The notes: generated by a model from the sequence alone, not told the origin. DNA of 64,000 nt from Kitasatospora setae KM-6054 (GCF_000269985.1 NC_016109.1:7219001-7283000), one strand, 5' to 3'; shown: positions 27,158 through 36,263, counted from the stretch's first letter. Numbers and translations are program-made.

Positions 27158-28513
27158 TCAGCACGGGGCGTCCTCCTGGAGGGCCGGGGCGCCGCCGCCG
27201 CGCAGCGCGGCCAGTTGGTCGTCGGCCGGGCAGCGGCCGCGCGCCGGGTAGCGCTCGGCGAACTCGACCAGGCCGGCCCGCAGCCCGCTGCCCCGGCGGG
27301 CCAGCGCCCGCTCGGCGGCCGCGAAGCAGAGCAGGGCGGCCCGGCGCAGGTCAGGGTCGGCCATCCCGAGCGCGGCGGCCCGCCGCCACAGGCCCGAGCG
27401 CGGGGCGCGGCTGCCCGCGTGGCCGAGCCGCTCCAGCGCCTCCCGGGCCTCGTCGGCGGCCCGCGGGTCGTCCAGCAGCGCGCTGACCAGCGCCAGCGGC
27501 ACCCGCCAGCCCTCGCCGGGCTGGGCGTCGATCATCCGCAGTTCCAGGTGGCCGCGCGGGCGCACCGGCGGGAACAGCGTGGTGCGGTGGTAGTCCAGGT
27601 CGGCGACGGTGGGCGGCCGCTCGCCCGCGCCGCGCAGCCAGTCGCGGAAGGTCAGCCCGGCCGGCGCGTCCCAGGGCAGCCCGTCCGGGCGGCGCACGCA
27701 CAGCAGCGCCGCGTCCAGCACGTAGTCCGTCCAGGCGGTGCGCGGGTCGGCGGTGGGCGGCGGGGCCAGCGTGCGGGAGGGGTCCATCCGGGACCAGACC
27801 AGCTGCCGGGTCGACTTCCAGCCGGTCGGACGCCCCTCCAGCAGCGGCGAGTTGGCGAACGCGCCGACCAGCACCGGCCCCAGGTCGTGGGTCAGCCGCC
27901 AGCGCCGCCCGTAGTCGTCCGCGCCGCCCGCGCCGCCCGCGTCCACGCAGACCTGGACGGAGGCGGTGCCCGTCATCATGATCCGGCCCCACGGGCCGCC
28001 GCGGTCGAAGTACCGCTCCATCGCCCGGTAGCGCGGGTGGGTGGCGAGCATCCGGCGCTCGCGGTCCAGCGGGTCGGTGCCGCTGCCGGTCAGCCGCAGG
28101 CCCTCGGCGGCCAGCGCCGCCCGCAGCAGCGCCTGGTCGGCGCTCAGTCCGGCCGCGCAGTCGGCCGGGTCGGCGGCGGGCGGGGAGCTGAGCTCGACCT
28201 GCCCACCGGGTTCACGCGTCAGTCTCGACCCGGACGGGAGCACCGGGCCGCCGGCCGGATCGGCCGGATCGATCGTGCCGGGAAGCGCCGCCAGCGCGGC
28301 CGCCACCCGGCCTGGGTCCACCGGTTCGCCCGGACATCGGACGTCGTGGACGAACCACTCCGTCTCCACCCCGACCAGCGCGGGCGGCCCGATCTTGAAG
28401 CAGATGGCGCCCAGCCGACGTTCGGCCGACGCCTCGGTCAACTCCGCCCGACCGGTCACGCTGTGTATCGGATCCTCGACCGGAGCGGCCGCTTGCGGAC
28501 GTACGGATGTCAC
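27158..28513 (-). CDS. egtA: Ergothioneine glutamate-cysteine ligase, EgtA
   Basis: GTG 28513 (with GGATGG upstream) gives 451 residues of the GCS2/EgtA family: VGVETEWFVHD near residue 46 is the ATP/metal glutamate motif, PGGQVELSSPPAAD the substrate strand and MMTGTASVQVCVDAG the nucleotide-site strand. It ligates glutamate and cysteine to gamma-glutamylcysteine, the EgtB sulfur donor. It is the promoter-proximal gene of the ergothioneine operon; the 90-bp upstream gap probably holds the promoter. Confidence 0.94.
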   Translation of the reverse strand: MTSVRPQAAAPVEDPIHSVTGRAELTEASAERRLGAICFKIGPPALVGVETEWFVHDVRCPGEPVDPGRVAAALAALPGTIDPADPAGGPVLPSGSRLTREPGGQVELSSPPAADPADCAAGLSADQALLRAALAAEGLRLTGSGTDPLDRERRMLATHPRYRAMERYFDRGGPWGRIMMTGTASVQVCVDAGGAGGADDYGRRWRLTHDLGPVLVGAFANSPLLEGRPTGWKSTRQLVWSRMDPSRTLAPPPTADPRTAWTDYVLDAALLCVRRPDGLPWDAPAGLTFRDWLRGAGERPPTVADLDYHRTTLFPPVRPRGHLELRMIDAQPGEGWRVPLALVSALLDDPRAADEAREALERLGHAGSRAPRSGLWRRAAALGMADPDLRRAALLCFAAAERALARRGSGLRAGLVEFAERYPARGRCPADDQLAALRGGGAPALQEDAPC

Positions 28514-28602
28514 CGGGTTTCACCATCCCTCGGTACGCGACTTGAGCCCGGTTGTTCCTGCTCAGTCTGCTCCGGGGCAAACCTCGATGCCGACTCGAAC
28601 GC

Positions 28603-29709
28603 CTATTCGCAGGTCAGGCGGGTGAGCGCGGTGCGCAGCCGGTCCAGCGGCAGGGCGAAATTCAGCCGGAGGCGCCCGGAACCGGCCACTCCGAAATCCG
28701 CCCCGTCCGCCAGCTCGACGTCACACCGGGTGATCACCTCCGCCCGGCTGCCGAGCCCCGACCCGTCCAGCCAGAGCAGGTACGACGCCTGCGGCCGGGC
28801 CAGCACCGCCCCGCCCAGCGCCGCCACCGCCAGCTCCCGGGCCCGCACCAGGTGCGCCAGCAGGCCGTCCAGCCACGGCCCGCCCTCCGCCAGCGCCGCC
28901 CGCTGCGCCACCGCCCCCAGCAGTCCGCCTTCCCACAGCCCGAAACCCGCCATCACCGCCGTCAGCCGCTCCCGCAGCCCCGGGTCCGGCACCAGCGCGA
29001 AGCAGCTCGGCAGCCCCGACACGTTGAACGTCTTGCCGACCGAGTTCAGCGTCACCACGTTCGCCGCCCCGCCGGTCACCGCCACCGCCACCGGATGCGC
29101 CGCCCCCGCGTCCGGGTGCCGCAGGTCGCCGTGCACCTCGTCCGAGACCAGCAGCCCCGCCCCGGCCGCCGCCGCCAGCGCCCGGACCTCCGCGGCCGAC
29201 CAGATCCGGCCGCTCGGATTGTGCGGACTGCTCAGCAGCACCAGCCCCGGCCGGGCCGCCGCGACCTCCGCCAGCGGCAGCCGGTACGGGTCGGCCGGAT
29301 CGCCGGTCTCCAGCAGCGGCAGCTCCCGGACGGCCACCCCCGCCGCCCCGCAGACCCGGGCGAACCCGCCCCACTCCGGCGTCACGAACACCGCCGGACC
29401 CGGCAGCGGCCGCGCCGCCTCCACCAGCAGCCGCACCGCCGTGCCCGGCGCGAACGGCAGCAGCATCACCCAGCCCGGGTCCACCTCCACCCCGTGCCGC
29501 CGCCGGTACCAGTCGGCCACCAGCGCCCGGTCCGCCGCCTCCGCCACCGGGTACCCGAACGCCGGGTGCCCCGCCCGCACCCGCAGCGCCGCCCCCACCG
29601 CCGGCGGCCCCGGCAGGTCCATGTCCGCCACCCCCATCGCGATCCGCCCCGCCCCGGCCCGCGCCCACTTCGCGCTGCCCGTCCCCGCCCGCGAGAACCG
29701 CTCGAACAC
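28603..29709 (-). CDS. MalY/PatB-type PLP-dependent C-S lyase, candidate EgtE-like step
   Basis: GTG 29709 follows GGAGGG and gives 368 residues. Family features are GVADMDLPGPPAV near the N-terminus, LLSSPHNPSGRIW near 165, SDEVHGDLRHPD near 195, and the PLP lysine in LNSVGKTFNVSGLP near 226, matching cystathionine beta-lyase/MalY enzymes. They split C-S bonds of cysteine conjugates with release of pyruvate and ammonia. Ergothioneine synthesis ends with such a beta-elimination on hercynylcysteine sulfoxide (EgtE), and no EgtE gene lies elsewhere in the locus. This enzyme, 90 bp upstream of egtA in the same direction, is therefore a good candidate, but it is a different PLP subgroup from mycobacterial EgtE. 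Confidence 0.85.
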   Translation of the reverse strand: MFERFSRAGTGSAKWARAGAGRIAMGVADMDLPGPPAVGAALRVRAGHPAFGYPVAEAADRALVADWYRRRHGVEVDPGWVMLLPFAPGTAVRLLVEAARPLPGPAVFVTPEWGGFARVCGAAGVAVRELPLLETGDPADPYRLPLAEVAAARPGLVLLSSPHNPSGRIWSAAEVRALAAAAGAGLLVSDEVHGDLRHPDAGAAHPVAVAVTGGAANVVTLNSVGKTFNVSGLPSCFALVPDPGLRERLTAVMAGFGLWEGGLLGAVAQRAALAEGGPWLDGLLAHLVRARELAVAALGGAVLARPQASYLLWLDGSGLGSRAEVITRCDVELADGADFGVAGSGRLRLNFALPLDRLRTALTRLTCE

Positions 29710-29824
29710 CCCGTGCTCCCTCCGCCGCCGTCGCCGCCGTGCACCGCCCCCCACGGTAGGACGCGACGGGCCGCCCCGCCCGGCGGACGCGACGGCCCGC
29801 CGGCCCCGGCCGGCCCCGGTGCCC

Positions 29825-31588
29825 TCAACCGGCCGCTGCGGCACCCGCCTTGCGCACCCGCAGCACGTACGCGTCCAGCGGCAGCGGGTCGTGGCCGGTC
29901 AACTCCAGCCCCGCGTCCGCGAACAGGCGCGCGTAGTGCCCGGCGGTGCGCTCCCGGCCGCCCACGTTGCAGCGCATGTGCAGGTCCCAGGCGGTGGCCA
30001 GGGACGGGGTGCCGTCCTCCGGCAACAGGCGCTCCACCACCAGCAGTTCGGCGTGCGCGGGCATCACGGCCGCGAGGTGGCCGAGGATCTCCCGGCAGCG
30101 CTCGTCGTCCCAGTCGTGCAGCACCCGCGACAGCAGGTACACGTCGCCGCCCGCCGGCACGTCCGCGAACCCGCCCGCCCGGCACTCCACCCGCTCGCCG
30201 CAGCCCGCACCGTCCAGGAACACCCGTGCCGCCTCCGCCACGTGGGGCCGCTCCAGCAGGACACCGCGCAGCCCCGGGTGCGCGGCCAGCAGCCGGGACA
30301 GCAACTCGCCCGTCCCGCCCGCCAGATCGACCACCGTCCGCGGCGCCGCCGGCGTCGACCCGGCCGCCGCCGCCCGGACCGCCGGGTGCGCGGGCAGCGG
30401 GTCGAACATCCGGGCACTCGCCGCCATCGAACGGTCGAACAGCTCCGCCAACTCCGGATCGCGGGCGAAGTGGTCGAAGTGGTTCTCGCCGAACAGCCCG
30501 TCGAAGGCCACCCGCCCGGTCCGCACCGTCCCCGCCAACTCCCCGAACGAACGGTAGAACGGCCCCGCGTACAGGAGCGCCAGCGGCCGCAGCGAACCCG
30601 CCGCCCCCGCCCGCAGCAACTCCCCGGTCGGCGCCAGCCGGTAGCCCCCGCCGTCCGGCAGCACCGCGCCCAGCATCGCCAGGTAGCGCAGCAGCGAACG
30701 CAGCGCCTCCTCGTCCGCGCCCACCGCGGCCGCCAACTCCCCGACCCCGCACGGAACCCGCGGATCCATCGCGTCCGGCAGGCCCAACTCGGCGAACACC
30801 GCCAGCGCCTGGGTCGTCCACGCCCCCGTCAACTGCCGCAGCAGCACCTCGGCCGGCTCACCCGCCCGGTGCCGCGCCAGGTGCTCGGCCAGCAACTCGC
30901 GGTGGTCGCCCGGCGCGTACAGCTCGATCCGCGGATACCCCGCCTTCGAGTCGGCGGGCACCGTGAAGTACAGCACCGTGCCGTCCTCGTGCGGGTTGTA
31001 GCCGCCGCCGTCCGGCCGCGCGCCGTGCCGGTCCAGCAGCGCGCACAGCCCGCGCAGCACCAGCGGATCCGGCCGCACCACCTCGAAGCCCAGGTGCGCC
31101 TCGTGCTGCGCGACCCGCTCGCGCGCGGCGAGCCCGGCCAGCCCCGACCCCGGCGGGACGGTCAGCGCGAACACCTCCACCACCCGCGGCTCCCCGTCCG
31201 CGCCCGTCACCGCCGGCCGCAGGATGCCGACCGGCAGCCCCGCCGCGTCCCGCCCGTACCGCGCCGCCAGCCGCTCCCGCACCACCGTGCTCGGCCGCGG
31301 CGCCTCCCGTACCGCCAACCCCGCCCCCGCCAGCATCCCCGCCAGCGCCGCGCCGTCCGACGGGAAGACCAGCAGCGCGGTGTGCGCGAACCGGCAGCGG
31401 TCGGTCAGCGCCCGCAGCTCCACGCCGTCCAACCCCGGCAGCAGCGCCCGTAACAGGGCGGCGGTGTCGTGGCGGCGGGCGTGGTCGGCGGCGGCCCGCA
31501 GCAGCTCCGCGTCGGTCAGGCCGCCGGGTGCGGGTGCGGGTGCGGGGGCGGGGGCGGTTGCGGGCGCGGTGGTGGCGGTGGTGGTCAT
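29825..31588 (-). CDS. O-methyltransferase with N-terminal VOC-like domain
   Basis: The 587-residue protein has a Thr/Pro/Ala tail followed by a domain at about 25-240 with spaced HTALLVFPSDG, QHEAHLGFEVV, GYNPHEDGTVLYF and RIELYAPGD segments. These resemble a vicinal-oxygen-chelate fold with possible His/Glu metal ligands (inference). The C-terminal ~340 residues are a class-I methyltransferase of the AcrC/hydroxyneurosporene-O-methyltransferase type: WTTQALAVFAELGLPDAM dimerisation region, SAM motif VVDLAGGTGELLSRLL near 423, and LHDWDDERCREIL near 494. The substrate is unknown. It lies 115 bp upstream of the C-S lyase on the same strand. Confidence 0.75.
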   Translation of the reverse strand: MTTTATTAPATAPAPAPAPAPGGLTDAELLRAAADHARRHDTAALLRALLPGLDGVELRALTDRCRFAHTALLVFPSDGAALAGMLAGAGLAVREAPRPSTVVRERLAARYGRDAAGLPVGILRPAVTGADGEPRVVEVFALTVPPGSGLAGLAARERVAQHEAHLGFEVVRPDPLVLRGLCALLDRHGARPDGGGYNPHEDGTVLYFTVPADSKAGYPRIELYAPGDHRELLAEHLARHRAGEPAEVLLRQLTGAWTTQALAVFAELGLPDAMDPRVPCGVGELAAAVGADEEALRSLLRYLAMLGAVLPDGGGYRLAPTGELLRAGAAGSLRPLALLYAGPFYRSFGELAGTVRTGRVAFDGLFGENHFDHFARDPELAELFDRSMAASARMFDPLPAHPAVRAAAAGSTPAAPRTVVDLAGGTGELLSRLLAAHPGLRGVLLERPHVAEAARVFLDGAGCGERVECRAGGFADVPAGGDVYLLSRVLHDWDDERCREILGHLAAVMPAHAELLVVERLLPEDGTPSLATAWDLHMRCNVGGRERTAGHYARLFADAGLELTGHDPLPLDAYVLRVRKAGAAAAG

Positions 31589-32045
31589 GGTGGGGCGTCC
31601 TCGGGGATGCGGGAACCGGGGGGAGGGGGCAGCAGGGGGTTATGCGTGGGCGAAACGTTTCTGGAGGGGAGAGCACGCGTCACGGGACGGTGCTGCGCCC
31701 GCATGGGGGAAGGGCGCAGCCCGACGGCGCGGAGGAGGCGGATGCGACGGGCACCGTTCCCCCGGAGAAACCTGACGGATGGTCAGGCGTGTTGATCTTA
31801 GCCACCGCCGGAGCGCGGATTCATCCGAATTCACCCGTTTGGCCGGGAATATCTGCCCGTCCCGCAGCACGGAGTTCGCCTTGCCGCGCTGCCGCCGGCG
31901 CCGCTGTCGGACGGGGTCGGACGGGGTCGGCCCGCGCGCCGGCGGTCGGGACGAAAACCCGGAGCGGCCCGGCCGCCCCGCCCGGCATACTGGCCCGACG
32001 ATCAGCAGTACCCGAAGCAGTGGAAGCAGTGGAGGTGGCGGCACG
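31589..32045. promoter_or_regulatory. Divergent intergenic region with hairpin and minus-strand promoter
   Basis: There is no convincing gene. On the minus strand TAAGAT (31795-31800) is a good -10 for the methyltransferase, leaving a leader of nearly 200 nt. CCTGAC-GGATG-GTCAGG (31771-31787) is a perfect 6-bp stem immediately downstream of that promoter and may be an operator. A 39-codon minus-strand ORF (31704-31585) ends in a TGA overlapping the methyltransferase ATG, but it lacks a ribosome site. The stretch 31790-31860 is AT-richer than its surroundings. Confidence 0.5.
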
Positions 32046-32519
32046 GTGAAACTGGCCGAAGCGCTCGCGGAGCGGGCCGCGGCGACGCGGCAGGTCGAGC
32101 AGCTGCGGGCGCGCGTCGTCGGCAGCGCCCGCCACCAGGAGGGCGAGGAGCCCGCCGAGAACGCCGCCGAGGTCCTGGCCGAGGCCGACCGGACCTTGGA
32201 CCAGCTGGAACTGCTGATCCGCCGGATCAACCTGACCAACTCCACCGCGCGGGTCGACGGCGGCGGCACCCTCACCGACGCCCTCGCCCGCCGCGACGTC
32301 CTGCGGCTGCGCCACTCGGTGCTCACCTCGGCCGCCGACGCCGCCTCCGGCCGGGGCCAGGGCGGAGCCGTCCGGCAGCTGAGGTCCGAGCTCCGCATCC
32401 TCTCCGCCCTGCCGGTCGCCGAACTGCGCGCCCGGGCCGACCAGCTGGCCAAGGAGATCCGCGAGGTGGACACCCTGATCCAGCGCACCAACTGGGAGAT
32501 CGACCTGATCGAGGACTGA
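32046..32519 (+). CDS. DIP1984 family protein
   Basis: The GTG at 32046 follows GGAGGTGGCGG and gives 157 residues: VKLAEALAERAAATRQVEQLRARV, ELLIRRINLTNSTARV, TLTDALARRDVLRLRHSVL and the end DTLIQRTNWEIDLIED. This is the full layout of DIP1984-like (septicolysin-annotated) proteins, two long helical hairpins with the conserved IN-TN and IQ-NW-DL segments. The function is unknown; despite the septicolysin name, nothing in the sequence indicates secretion or pore formation. Confidence 0.88.
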   Translation: MKLAEALAERAAATRQVEQLRARVVGSARHQEGEEPAENAAEVLAEADRTLDQLELLIRRINLTNSTARVDGGGTLTDALARRDVLRLRHSVLTSAADAASGRGQGGAVRQLRSELRILSALPVAELRARADQLAKEIREVDTLIQRTNWEIDLIED

Positions 32520-32913
32520 CCTCCCCCACCAGCCGGGTGTGGGACAGCAGGTAGTCGCCACGGAGGCGTGCACAGACCGCGGCCGGCGGTTCATCCGGCC
32601 ACTGGCGCGTGAAGGGCAACGCCGGGGTTCGATTCCCCACTCACCGTGCAGCCCAGCACCGCGCACAAGTGACGGTGCACACCGCACACCTCACCACCAT
32701 GTGCAGATCCGGACGACGAGGGCGGGAACGGGGCGCCCCACACCCGACGCGAGGGCCGTGCCACCACCGGCACGGCCCTCGCGCACGTCCGCCCCGCTCC
32801 CGACACGTACCCCGCCGCCCGGGCCTTCCCCGGTCCCCGTACCCTCCCCGGGCCGGTCGCGGCCGCTCTGCGACCATGGCCGGATCCCGTCCGTCCGCCC
32901 GCGAGGTGATCCC
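32520..32913. other. Intergenic stretch; hairpin and tRNA T-arm-like sequence only
   Basis: No supported gene. A GGGGTTCGATTCCCC sequence at about 32631-32645 looks like a tRNA T-arm, but no matching 5' acceptor or anticodon arm was found at tRNA distance. A strong terminator follows at 32748-32783. Confidence 0.5.
32748..32783 (+). terminator. Perfect 15-bp stem-loop terminator
   Basis: CGCGAGGGCCGTGCC (32748-32762) and its exact complement (32769-32783) flank a 6-base loop ACCACC. It is downstream of the DIP1984-family gene and in front of the next plus-strand gene. Confidence 0.75.
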
Positions 32914-33825
32914 GTGAGGAAGGTGGCACTGCGCCCGTACGCGCTGCTGCCCGCGCAGTACGACCACCGGAGGCTGCTGGCCACCACCGTGGACGCCTGG
33001 GGGCGGGCGCTCTGGCTGATCGGCCCCGAGGCGGCACCCGACCCGGGCCGGTACGAGCGGTTCGCCGCCCGACCCCGGCGGCACCCGTACGACGCCCTGC
33101 TGGTCAGCGTCGACGGCGCGGGCGGCGCGGTCCGCGAGCAGCACCTGTACGGGCTCGGCCTGCGGGTCTCCCGACTGGAGGCGCTGCCCGGCGGCCGCCT
33201 CCTGCTGCTCGGCCCCGGCGCGCCGGGGCAGCCGGACGCACAGGTCCACGGCCGGGGCGGGCGGCGGCGGCACGGGTTCGAGCCGGGCCGCTGCGTCGAG
33301 TTCGCGATGGCCGACCGGCGCCACCACCTGTGGTTCGCCTACGGCGACGAGGGCGTCTACGGCGACCCGCTCAGCAGCGACGGCCTGGTGCTCCGGGACG
33401 GCGGCGGCAACCACCGGTGGGGCTACTCGCCCCCGCCCGGCGTCCAGCACATCGACACGGTCTACGCCCTCAACGTCGAGGACGGCACCGCCTGGGCCTG
33501 CTCCTACCCGGCCTTCCCACTGCTGGAGGCCCGCACCGACGGCCGGACCACGCTGCGCAGGTCACCGGTCCGGGCGCCGCGCGGCCTCGCGGTGCACGGC
33601 GACGAGGCCGTCCTGCTCGGCGGCGGCAGTCGGGGCGCCGCCGCGCGCGCCGACCGGCTGCACCGGCTGCGGCTGACGGCGGACGAGGCCGTGCCGGTCG
33701 AGGAGGCCCGGCTGACCTTCCCCAACGGCGCGCCCCTGACGCGCTACGCCAAGCCGGTCGGCCGGGGCGGGCGGCTCTACCTGCACGGCCCGACGGCCCG
33801 GCAGTGGTTCGTCCTGGAGGTGTGA
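32914..33825 (+). CDS. Hypothetical beta-propeller-like protein
   Basis: GTG 32914 (AGG upstream) opens a 303-residue frame, MRKVALRPYALLPAQYDHRRLL. Repeated blade-like units are visible (DAWGRALWLIG; RLEALPGGRLLLLGPG; MADRRHHLWFAYGDEGVYGD; NVEDGTAWACSYPAFPLLEA; LAVHGDEAVLLGGG; ending RQWFVLEV), each with a buried W/L strand pattern. This suggests a six-bladed propeller like those in uncharacterised actinobacterial proteins. No signal peptide is present. I do not recognise a named family. Confidence 0.65.
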   Translation: MRKVALRPYALLPAQYDHRRLLATTVDAWGRALWLIGPEAAPDPGRYERFAARPRRHPYDALLVSVDGAGGAVREQHLYGLGLRVSRLEALPGGRLLLLGPGAPGQPDAQVHGRGGRRRHGFEPGRCVEFAMADRRHHLWFAYGDEGVYGDPLSSDGLVLRDGGGNHRWGYSPPPGVQHIDTVYALNVEDGTAWACSYPAFPLLEARTDGRTTLRRSPVRAPRGLAVHGDEAVLLGGGSRGAAARADRLHRLRLTADEAVPVEEARLTFPNGAPLTRYAKPVGRGGRLYLHGPTARQWFVLEV

Positions 33826-33881
33826 ACCGGCCCGCGCCGTTCGTGCCGTCCGGCCCGGGCGCCTCCGCCGTCCGGGGCCGG

Positions 33882-34445
33882 TCAGGAGGCCAGCCAGGCG
33901 GTGTACCAGGCGCCGAAGTCCGGCCCGGGGGTGAGGCCGCCCCAGACGCGGTCGTCGGTCCAGACCTGCCCGGCGCCGCTGCCGGTGACCACCAGGCGGC
34001 TGAAGGCGCCGCAGCCCTGCTCGCCGATCACCAGCGACCCCGTGACGGAGTAGTCGGCGTCGCCGCCCAGGCCCGGCCCCGGCCGGGCGGTGGTGTGCGG
34101 GAACGGGGCGGCCAGGAAGCCGTCGCGCAGGCACTCGGCCCGCAGGTCGTACAGGGCCTCCTCCTCGTCGACCTGCTCCGCCGGGCCCAGCAGCCCGTGG
34201 TCCGGCCCCGCTCCGCCGCCGGCGACCGCGCCCAGGAAGTCCCGGTAGGCGGCGGGCAGGACGATGCCGTGCGCCCGTTCGAAGCGGCGGATCGCCTCCT
34301 CCGGCAGCGGCGGGTGCAGCCGGTAGCCGTGGCCGGCGGCGCCGAACCGGCGGTGCCCGGGGTCCGCCAGGGCCAGTGCGGCGACGCGCGAACGGACGGC
34401 GGGGCCGTCCCAGCGCTGGTACCGGGCGGGAGTGTCGGTGTTCAT
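33882..34445 (-). CDS. SMI1/KNR4 family protein
   Basis: The 187-residue product contains the SMI1/KNR4 core: LHPPLPEEAIRRFERAHGIVLPAAYRDFLGAVAGGGAGP, then EEALYDLRAECL, TGSLVIGEQGCGAFSRLVVTG and the C-terminal GQVWTDDRVWGG. SUKH-superfamily members are often immunity proteins of polymorphic toxins or scaffold proteins. No toxin gene is adjacent, so an orphan role is likely. The ATG at 34445 is the first usable start. Confidence 0.88.
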   Translation of the reverse strand: MNTDTPARYQRWDGPAVRSRVAALALADPGHRRFGAAGHGYRLHPPLPEEAIRRFERAHGIVLPAAYRDFLGAVAGGGAGPDHGLLGPAEQVDEEEALYDLRAECLRDGFLAAPFPHTTARPGPGLGGDADYSVTGSLVIGEQGCGAFSRLVVTGSGAGQVWTDDRVWGGLTPGPDFGAWYTAWLAS

Positions 34446-34519
34446 GCCCGAACCGTACCGGCCGGCTCCGGGCCCGGTTCCGGGCGTCGGCTCCGGGCGC
34501 CGGTTCCGGGCCCGGGCGC

Positions 34520-35728
34520 TCACGCGGTGAGGCGGCGTTCGAGCGGGGTGCGGAAGCGGGGGGTGACCCGGGTGTCGGCGAGGACGGCGCGCAGGGCGGC
34601 GGCCCGGGCGGTGACGGCGTCGCGGGCCGCCCGGCCGGGGTCGGTGAACAGCTCGAAGGCCAGCTCGCCGTCCGGGAGTTGGGCCCAGCCACCGATCACG
34701 CGGCCGTTCCACCAGACGGTCGGGCCGAGGTTGCCGGAGCGGTCGGTGAGCTCGGGGCGGTGCTCGGGGGCGAGGTACCAGTCGCGGTGCTTCCAGCCCA
34801 TCGTGCTGGGGTCGAGGGCCGGGAGCAGGGCCGCCCAGGGTGCCGGTGCGGTCGCCGGTTCGAGGTCGTCCGGGAGGACGAAACCGGCTGCGCCGCCGTC
34901 GAGTTCGACCTCGACGGCGGCCAGCGCGGCCAGCGCGGCGCGCACCTCGCGGACGCCCCAGCCGGTCCACCAGGCCAGGTCGTCCTCGGTGGCGGGCCCG
35001 TAGGAGGCCAGCCAGTGCCGCGCCAACTCGGCCTGGGCGGCCGCCCGTTCGGCGGCGGAAGGGGCGGCCGGGACGGGCGGCCCCGGCGCCCAGCGGTGTC
35101 GGCTGCTGGTCCAGCCGCCGAGCGGGCGGCGGCGCACCAGCGCGCCCTCCATGCCGAGCAGCCGCAGCAGCCGCATGCCCACCGGCTGGGTGACGCCGTT
35201 GCCGTAGTCGAGGGTCTCGCGCAACTGCGGTACCAGCTCCCCGAGTTGGCTTCCAGTCAGGCCGTCGGAAGAGCCGGAAGAGCCGGGGGAGCCAGGGGAG
35301 CCGGCGAGCGCGGCGTCCAGCGCGGCGATGACGTCGGCCTGGGCGCGGGCGGTCCAGGCGGCGTCCCGGCCGGTGGCGGCGAAGTCCCGGAGCAGGCGGG
35401 TGCGTTCGGCGGCGACGGTCTTCGCGGTGGTCGAGGCGTACAGCGCCGGGGCGAGGCCGGCCGGGACGGTGAACAGGGTCTTGCGCATGCCGTGCCGGCG
35501 CAGCACGGTGCCGTCGGCGTACAGGGCGCGCTCGGTGTCGGCGATGCCGGGGGCGGTGAGCCGGGCCGCGACGGCGAGGAAGACCGTGGCGGGGTCGGTG
35601 GCGTGCACGGCGACCAGGGCGTCCACCACCTGCTCCGCCCGGTCGGCACCGCCGCCGGGGGCGAGCAGGTGCCGGTGGGCGAGCCGGGCGCGGCGCTGGT
35701 CGTCGTCGAAGGCGGGGCGGGCGGACAC
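34520..35728 (-). CDS. Winged-helix DNA-binding domain protein (YcaQ/DUF1006-like)
   Basis: GTG 35728 preceded by GGAGGAACC gives 402 residues. Family landmarks are VSARPAFDDDQRRARLAHRHLL, QVVDALVAVHATDPATVFLAV, DGTVLRRHGMRKTLFTVPAGLAP, TEDDLAWWTGWGVREVRAALA, LLPALDPSTMGWKHRDWYL and NGRVIGGWAQ. These proteins combine winged-helix repeats; some relatives (AlkX/YcaQ, AZL-type glycosylases) unhook DNA crosslinks, marked by a QxQ/QxD motif that I cannot place here. The role is therefore left as DNA-binding, possibly repair. Confidence 0.85.
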   Translation of the reverse strand: MSARPAFDDDQRRARLAHRHLLAPGGGADRAEQVVDALVAVHATDPATVFLAVAARLTAPGIADTERALYADGTVLRRHGMRKTLFTVPAGLAPALYASTTAKTVAAERTRLLRDFAATGRDAAWTARAQADVIAALDAALAGSPGSPGSSGSSDGLTGSQLGELVPQLRETLDYGNGVTQPVGMRLLRLLGMEGALVRRRPLGGWTSSRHRWAPGPPVPAAPSAAERAAAQAELARHWLASYGPATEDDLAWWTGWGVREVRAALAALAAVEVELDGGAAGFVLPDDLEPATAPAPWAALLPALDPSTMGWKHRDWYLAPEHRPELTDRSGNLGPTVWWNGRVIGGWAQLPDGELAFELFTDPGRAARDAVTARAAALRAVLADTRVTPRFRTPLERRLTA

Positions 35729-36158
35729 GCGGTTCCTCCAAGGGGTCGGGGCCGGGCCAGCCTGCCACGCGGCCCGCCCCGGCGGGCCCGTTCCGGGTTC
35801 CGGACGCCTCGTGGCGCGGCGGTCCGTGAAAGTTTCGCGGAACGGCGGCCGCCGGTCCGGGGCGATGGCCGGGGTGCGCGGCTGGGCGGCCGGGCGGATG
35901 GCGGACGAGGCCCGGGGTCTGCGGAGGCTGCTCCAACTCACCTGTCTAGAAGGTCGGTTGATGTGACGTCGGATCGACGGGACGAGGCGGCCGGGCGCTG
36001 CCGGTACCAGCGCCCAGCCGGTCGGCGGCCGGTCGGTGGTGGGCCGGTGGCGGCCTACCGCGCGCACCCGCGAGGCGCGCGCGGGGCGCCCGCGATGCGC
36101 CCGCAGTGGCCCCGGACCGGGCGGCCGCCCGTCTACGGGCGGCGTCCATCCGAGTCTG

Positions 36159-36172
36159 CGGGAGCGCTCCCA
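36159..36172. promoter_or_regulatory. CebR operator, distal (one mismatch)
   Basis: CGGGAGCGCTCCCA differs from the CebR consensus TGGGAGCGCTCCCA only in the first base. CebR is the cellobiose/cellotriose-responsive LacI-type repressor of streptomycete cellulose utilisation. Confidence 0.85.
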
Positions 36173-36181
36173 CGGTTTCTG

Positions 36182-36205
36182 TCGAACTCCTTGACGGGAG
36201 TTCGA
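36182..36205. promoter_or_regulatory. 9-bp inverted repeat flanking a -35-like TTGACG
   Basis: TCGAACTCC (36182-36190) and GGAGTTCGA (36197-36205) are perfect inverted repeats with TTGACG as the six-base spacer. A TTCATA sits 18 bp downstream as a possible -10. The arrangement suggests a second regulator that covers the promoter. Confidence 0.55.
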
Positions 36206-36263
36206 GGTCATGGCTTCATATCGGTTGTCCCCGAGCTGAGTTGAACTCAGAGCGGGCCAAGTA

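Noticed and set aside
31585..31704. 39-codon upstream ORF overlapping the methyltransferase start
   Set aside because: It has no ribosome site and a composition like random GC-rich DNA; mentioned only within the intergenic entry.
32570..32650. tRNA-like T-arm GGGGTTCGATTCCCC
   Set aside because: No 5' acceptor strand complementary to ACTCACC lies at tRNA distance and no plausible anticodon arm could be built; it may be chance or an att-like relic.
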